This document shows, one piece after another, positions 6,337 through 9,029 of a stretch of DNA of 9,029 nt. The translations under genes and the position numbers were made by a program. The stretch's first letter is position 1. The number at the start of each line of letters is the position of its first letter. This stretch comes from an uncultured Sutterella sp. GTDB taxonomy: Bacteria; Pseudomonadota; Gammaproteobacteria; Burkholderiales; Burkholderiaceae_F. Below the pieces are notes generated by a model, which had not been told where the DNA came from, ran no database searches, and saw nothing but the letters and a program-made list of their open reading frames with translations. The stretch is from positions 1 through 9,029 of the forward strand of contig CAJJMF010000100.1 in assembly GCA_905192805.1 (NCBI GenBank), written 5' to 3'.

Positions 6337-7896
6337 ATGCCAAAGTGGGAGCGTCCAGAGGGCGTTTGGACTATTACGGATCAAGGACGTGAAATGGTGT
6401 GGCTCGAGAGAGCTAAATACCCCATCGAAGAGGTTGAAGAGAAGGCCCAAATTGACATGAGCGCGATATACGGGAACTCGCGACGTGCTCTCGCGGTGGC
6501 GTTCGCCAGTCTTAAACGAGCCGAGAGGTATTATCGTGACGTTAATACCTTCCATATGCTCCTGACCCAGCTATACTGGCGATGGAATAGAGGGGTCGCC
6601 ACCTTGTCACACCTTCAAAAAGGGTTTCGACTCTTTGATCGAACCCTAGCGCGAAGTATGTTTGTCGTAGCTCGCCAATGGGTTGAGCACCTAACGCCAT
6701 CGAAATCGTTTCATCGACGCTCCGAGAAAGTTTGGGAGCGGATCAGCAAGCAGCGTACCCACTGGCTGGCGCTTTTAAAAGAAGGGGAAATTGATGAAGT
6801 GGAAAAAGCGCTGGGTGACGTGATTCAGAAGGCCATCAGTAATACGACGATTTTGGTGCACTATGAGCAAGGACATGCCACGGTCTATATGCATACGGGT
6901 TTGCAACATACACGATTAGTGGAGATGCTCGCGTTTCTCGAACGCATGCCTAAAGCATTACGTGATCATTGGACGTTTGTTCCTGGCTTTCCTCCCCGCA
7001 GCGATATTCGACTGGTTGACCTCATTGCCAACGAGTCGGTGACGGTCGATGAGGTACAAATTCAGGTCAAACATTATGTCGACGGTCGCTATTGGTTAGC
7101 GGTCTGGTCACCAACACTCATCAAGGCATTCAAAGAGCGTCGTTCTTTTGCCTTTGAGGCACTAACCGAATTGACCTTGGCGCTGTTAGGGGACTTGACT
7201 GCCGTGGCGTATATTGCTCAGCTGGAGTTCTCCAGTGAGCCTCTAGGAAGCGAAGCACTCCCCTTGCGTGAATTGCCCGAGTTGATGGCCAAAAATGGGC
7301 ATATGCCTGTGACGGATGCCAGTGCTCTCATGGTGCCACGTCCGTACGCGTATCGTGAGTTGTCAATTTTACCCGAGTGGGATAAGTGGCGACAAGGACC
7401 GATGTCGGGAAAAACCGCTTGGCGTCAACTCATCCAGCAGTATTGGAGTCACGATACGGACATCCTAGAGGAATTCGAAGAGGATGGAGTACGCGCTGGA
7501 TTTTTCATTCTCCCGCGGGAGCACTTGACCGATGAACAGGTTGCGAAGCTTTTAGATGACTTGATCTTCAATCTGGAATTTTGGTGCCCAGAGAGTCTTC
7601 GCATCATCGGCTATGGTGTGGGGAAGCGTTACTTGCTGTTGGATGCTCTTTTGTGGAATCAAGATACGGTCTTTAAGATGGCAAGAGCGTTTGCAAAAGA
7701 ATACGACTTGTCGTCGCTGGAGTTCCAATACTTTGTCGCTTGCTGCCCCAAGGTGACGCTTTGGGAAAAGACACAGAAGCGTAAGCCTGCCACGCGCAGT
7801 TCCGAGAAAAAAGCAAAGCCGACGAAAGAACCCACACGGAGTGCTCCCCTGGAGGAGGACGCATGGACGATCGAGGGACCAGCAGGAAAGGCCTAG
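6337..7896 (+). CDS. hypothetical protein, first member of a tandem paralog pair
   Basis: A 519-residue protein that I do not recognise as a named family. It has no signal peptide or membrane segment, so it is probably cytoplasmic. It is rich in Trp and charged residues. Residues 1-150 look mostly helical. Residues 151-327 form the part best shared with the next gene, with H-x-TVY-x-HTG (180-188), HWTFV-x-GFP-x-R (211-221), DGRY (249-252), LGDLT (284-288) and ELP...AKNGH..VTD (312-327). Residues about 340-478 form another alpha/beta-looking segment, including GYGVGKRYLLLDALL (425-439). The last 40 residues are Lys/Thr/Pro-rich and probably disordered. The general layout faintly recalls DUF695-type proteins, an impression only. 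The start is supported by AAGGAG (6326-6331) five bases before ATG. Arginine codons CGA, AGA and AGG and an ATA codon appear, unlike the protease gene next door, which suggests lower expression or a different history. Confidence 0.85.
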   Translation: MPKWERPEGVWTITDQGREMVWLERAKYPIEEVEEKAQIDMSAIYGNSRRALAVAFASLKRAERYYRDVNTFHMLLTQLYWRWNRGVATLSHLQKGFRLFDRTLARSMFVVARQWVEHLTPSKSFHRRSEKVWERISKQRTHWLALLKEGEIDEVEKALGDVIQKAISNTTILVHYEQGHATVYMHTGLQHTRLVEMLAFLERMPKALRDHWTFVPGFPPRSDIRLVDLIANESVTVDEVQIQVKHYVDGRYWLAVWSPTLIKAFKERRSFAFEALTELTLALLGDLTAVAYIAQLEFSSEPLGSEALPLRELPELMAKNGHMPVTDASALMVPRPYAYRELSILPEWDKWRQGPMSGKTAWRQLIQQYWSHDTDILEEFEEDGVRAGFFILPREHLTDEQVAKLLDDLIFNLEFWCPESLRIIGYGVGKRYLLLDALLWNQDTVFKMARAFAKEYDLSSLEFQYFVACCPKVTLWEKTQKRKPATRSSEKKAKPTKEPTRSAPLEEDAWTIEGPAGKA

Positions 7897-7957
7897 TATA
7901 GGACATCGCTCCGTTGGGGTTAATCCTGCCTTGCGAAGGCGCAACCGGGCGCCTACA

Positions 7958-7980
7958 CTCAAAGAACTGTGTTTTTTGAG
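7958..7980 (+). promoter_or_regulatory. RNA hairpin between the two paralog genes
   Basis: The arms CTCAAAGAAC (7958-7967) and GTTTTTTGAG (7971-7980) pair over ten positions with a single G-U pair and a three-base TGT loop. GGCG (7948-7951) and CGCC (7982-7985) can add an outer stem. No T run follows, so it is not a standard intrinsic terminator. A second small hairpin, TTGCG-AAGG-CGCAA, lies at 7931-7944. It sits 62 bases after the first gene and 69 before the second. It could be a processing, stabilising or attenuating element in a shared transcript; the role is inference. Confidence 0.4.
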
Positions 7981-8048
7981 ACGCCTCTCCTTAGGTTTTC
8001 TGCGGGTCTTGCGCCTCACGTCAAGTGGAAATCGATGAAGGAGTGGTG

Positions 8049-9029
8049 ATGTCGACGATTAAAAAAACCGAAGGAACGTGGTATATCCGTGAAGAAGGCA
8101 CCGTCATGTCGTGGCTGGACGAATACTGCTACTCGGGACGAATCTGGATGACGATGGTCGAAATGGCGTTGGACGAATCGGAGCCGACGAACGCACAGCA
8201 TTTTGACGCGAGTCTGGCGACGCTTCAACGACAAAAACGATTCGATCCGACGGAAAACGAGGAAGTAAATGGGTTTTTAAGTGAGATCTACTCGCGCTTA
8301 AAGCGTGGCGTTGCCACGCTCTCAACGATCGAAAAACTGCCTTCCTTTCTGCGTAAAGAGCGCGAGCCGATGCGCCGTGAGGCAATCGAATGGGTGAACG
8401 CACTACCTTCGGAAGCGTCCTTTGCCCACCGTGCGGAACACGTCTGGAAGCATATAGTGAAGCATGACGCCCAGTGGCGGGCGCTCTTAGCCGCGGGCAA
8501 AGTTTACGAGGTGGAACAAGCGCTCGAGAAGGTGATTCGGGCGAAGTTGAGTAGTTTCCCCTTCTATTTAGCGTACCGCGACGCGCATCCCACGGTGTAT
8601 TTTCATACGGGTGTTGAGGTGACACGCTTGGCGGCGATCATGGCCTTTATTGCCCGGATGCCCGATTGCTTAAAAGCGCATTGGACCTTTGTCGCAGGCT
8701 TTCCCGCACGGCCCACGCTCACGTTAATGGACGATGAAAAACATGCGATCACGCCTGAGGATATGCAATGCCGTATTGTCAGCTGGCACGATGACGGTCG
8801 GTATCACCTCGAAGTGGCCTGCAAAGCGCTCAATGATTCGTATCGTCGGAATCGGACCTATCATCATGAGGCATTGCGTGCGCTACTGTGTGGGGTGTTG
8901 GGAGATCTCACGATGTTGCGCTATATCGAACGCGTGATGTTTTCGACCAAGCCAATAAAGTCCAAGGCCGTAACGCTAACGGAATTACCAAAAATTCTTG
9001 CCAAAAACGGCCATACGATCGTGACGGAT
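8049..9029 (+). CDS. hypothetical protein, second member of the tandem paralog pair (cut by window end)
   Basis: The first 327 residues of a protein that runs off the window without a stop. It is a clear paralog of the preceding gene. By hand alignment residues 151-327 match without gaps at about 74 of 177 identical positions, and shared Trp, Phe and Gly residues continue in residues 1-150 (Trp11, Trp22, Trp115, Trp133, Trp143). The shared motifs are H-x-TVY-x-HTG, HWTFV-x-GFP-x-R, DGRY, LGDLT and AKNGH..VTD, all at nearly identical residue numbers. The full protein is therefore expected to be near 480-520 residues. There is no signal peptide or membrane segment. A good ribosome binding site, GAAGGAG (8037-8043), lies five bases before ATG; an in-frame GTG directly upstream (8046) is an alternative start. 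Base composition is closer to the left-hand genes than that of its sister. Function is unknown. Confidence 0.85.
   Translation, partial: MSTIKKTEGTWYIREEGTVMSWLDEYCYSGRIWMTMVEMALDESEPTNAQHFDASLATLQRQKRFDPTENEEVNGFLSEIYSRLKRGVATLSTIEKLPSFLRKEREPMRREAIEWVNALPSEASFAHRAEHVWKHIVKHDAQWRALLAAGKVYEVEQALEKVIRAKLSSFPFYLAYRDAHPTVYFHTGVEVTRLAAIMAFIARMPDCLKAHWTFVAGFPARPTLTLMDDEKHAITPEDMQCRIVSWHDDGRYHLEVACKALNDSYRRNRTYHHEALRALLCGVLGDLTMLRYIERVMFSTKPIKSKAVTLTELPKILAKNGHTIVTD

Noticed and set aside
7552..8019. 155-codon minus-strand open frame covering the end of the first paralog and the spacer
   Set aside because: Cys/Arg/Leu-rich shadow composition, no ribosome binding site seen, overlaps a supported gene.
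8104..8625. 173-codon open frame on the minus strand inside the second paralog
   Set aside because: Arg/Pro/Ser-rich shadow of a gene whose plus-strand reading is confirmed by homology to its neighbour.
6337..9029. Recent DNA-level duplication of the paralog genes
   Set aside because: Similarity is seen at protein level only (about 42% in the best part) with no long identical DNA, so the duplication is old.

Overview
The window looks like a chromosomal piece of a Gram-negative bacterium, most likely a betaproteobacterium of the Burkholderiales, possibly Sutterellaceae-like. Evidence for a Gram-negative cell is direct: a lipoprotein signal peptide with a lipobox, two proteins with Sec signal peptides (a periplasmic parvulin-type foldase and an M16 zinc protease), and the inner-membrane septation protein YciB/IspZ. 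The betaproteobacterial placement is an inference from the ispZ/parvulin neighbourhood and protein style; no marker gene is present to fix the taxon.

Layout. Bases 1-338 are non-coding and AT-rich at the left edge, with a candidate leftward promoter and a short palindrome. A lipoprotein of unknown function (339-1121, +) converges on a parvulin-type peptidyl-prolyl isomerase (1258-2037, -). Between them lie two separate intrinsic terminators, one for each strand. A 336-base gap without a convincing gene follows, then yciB/ispZ (2374-2982, -). A 434-base divergent intergenic region separates yciB from a large periplasmic M16 protease (3417-6191, +), which ends in a strong intrinsic terminator (6212-6253).

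The right third holds two consecutive same-strand genes of unknown function (6337-7896 and 8049 to the window edge). Neither has a signal peptide or membrane segment. Aligned by hand they are clear, co-linear paralogs: residues 151-327 align without gaps at about 42% identity, and the second gene is cut by the window end at the residue equivalent to 327 of 519. A near-perfect RNA hairpin sits in the 152-base gap between them. This pair is the least explained part of the window and may be the start of a longer family array.

Functionally, the left and middle genes form an envelope set: a lipoprotein, a periplasmic foldase, a septation/envelope membrane protein and a periplasmic metalloprotease. 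They are in separate transcription units except perhaps yciB and the isomerase. The paralog pair has its own candidate promoter and different codon use, and looks like an independent accessory unit. I did not see any mobile element, CRISPR array, tRNA or rRNA.
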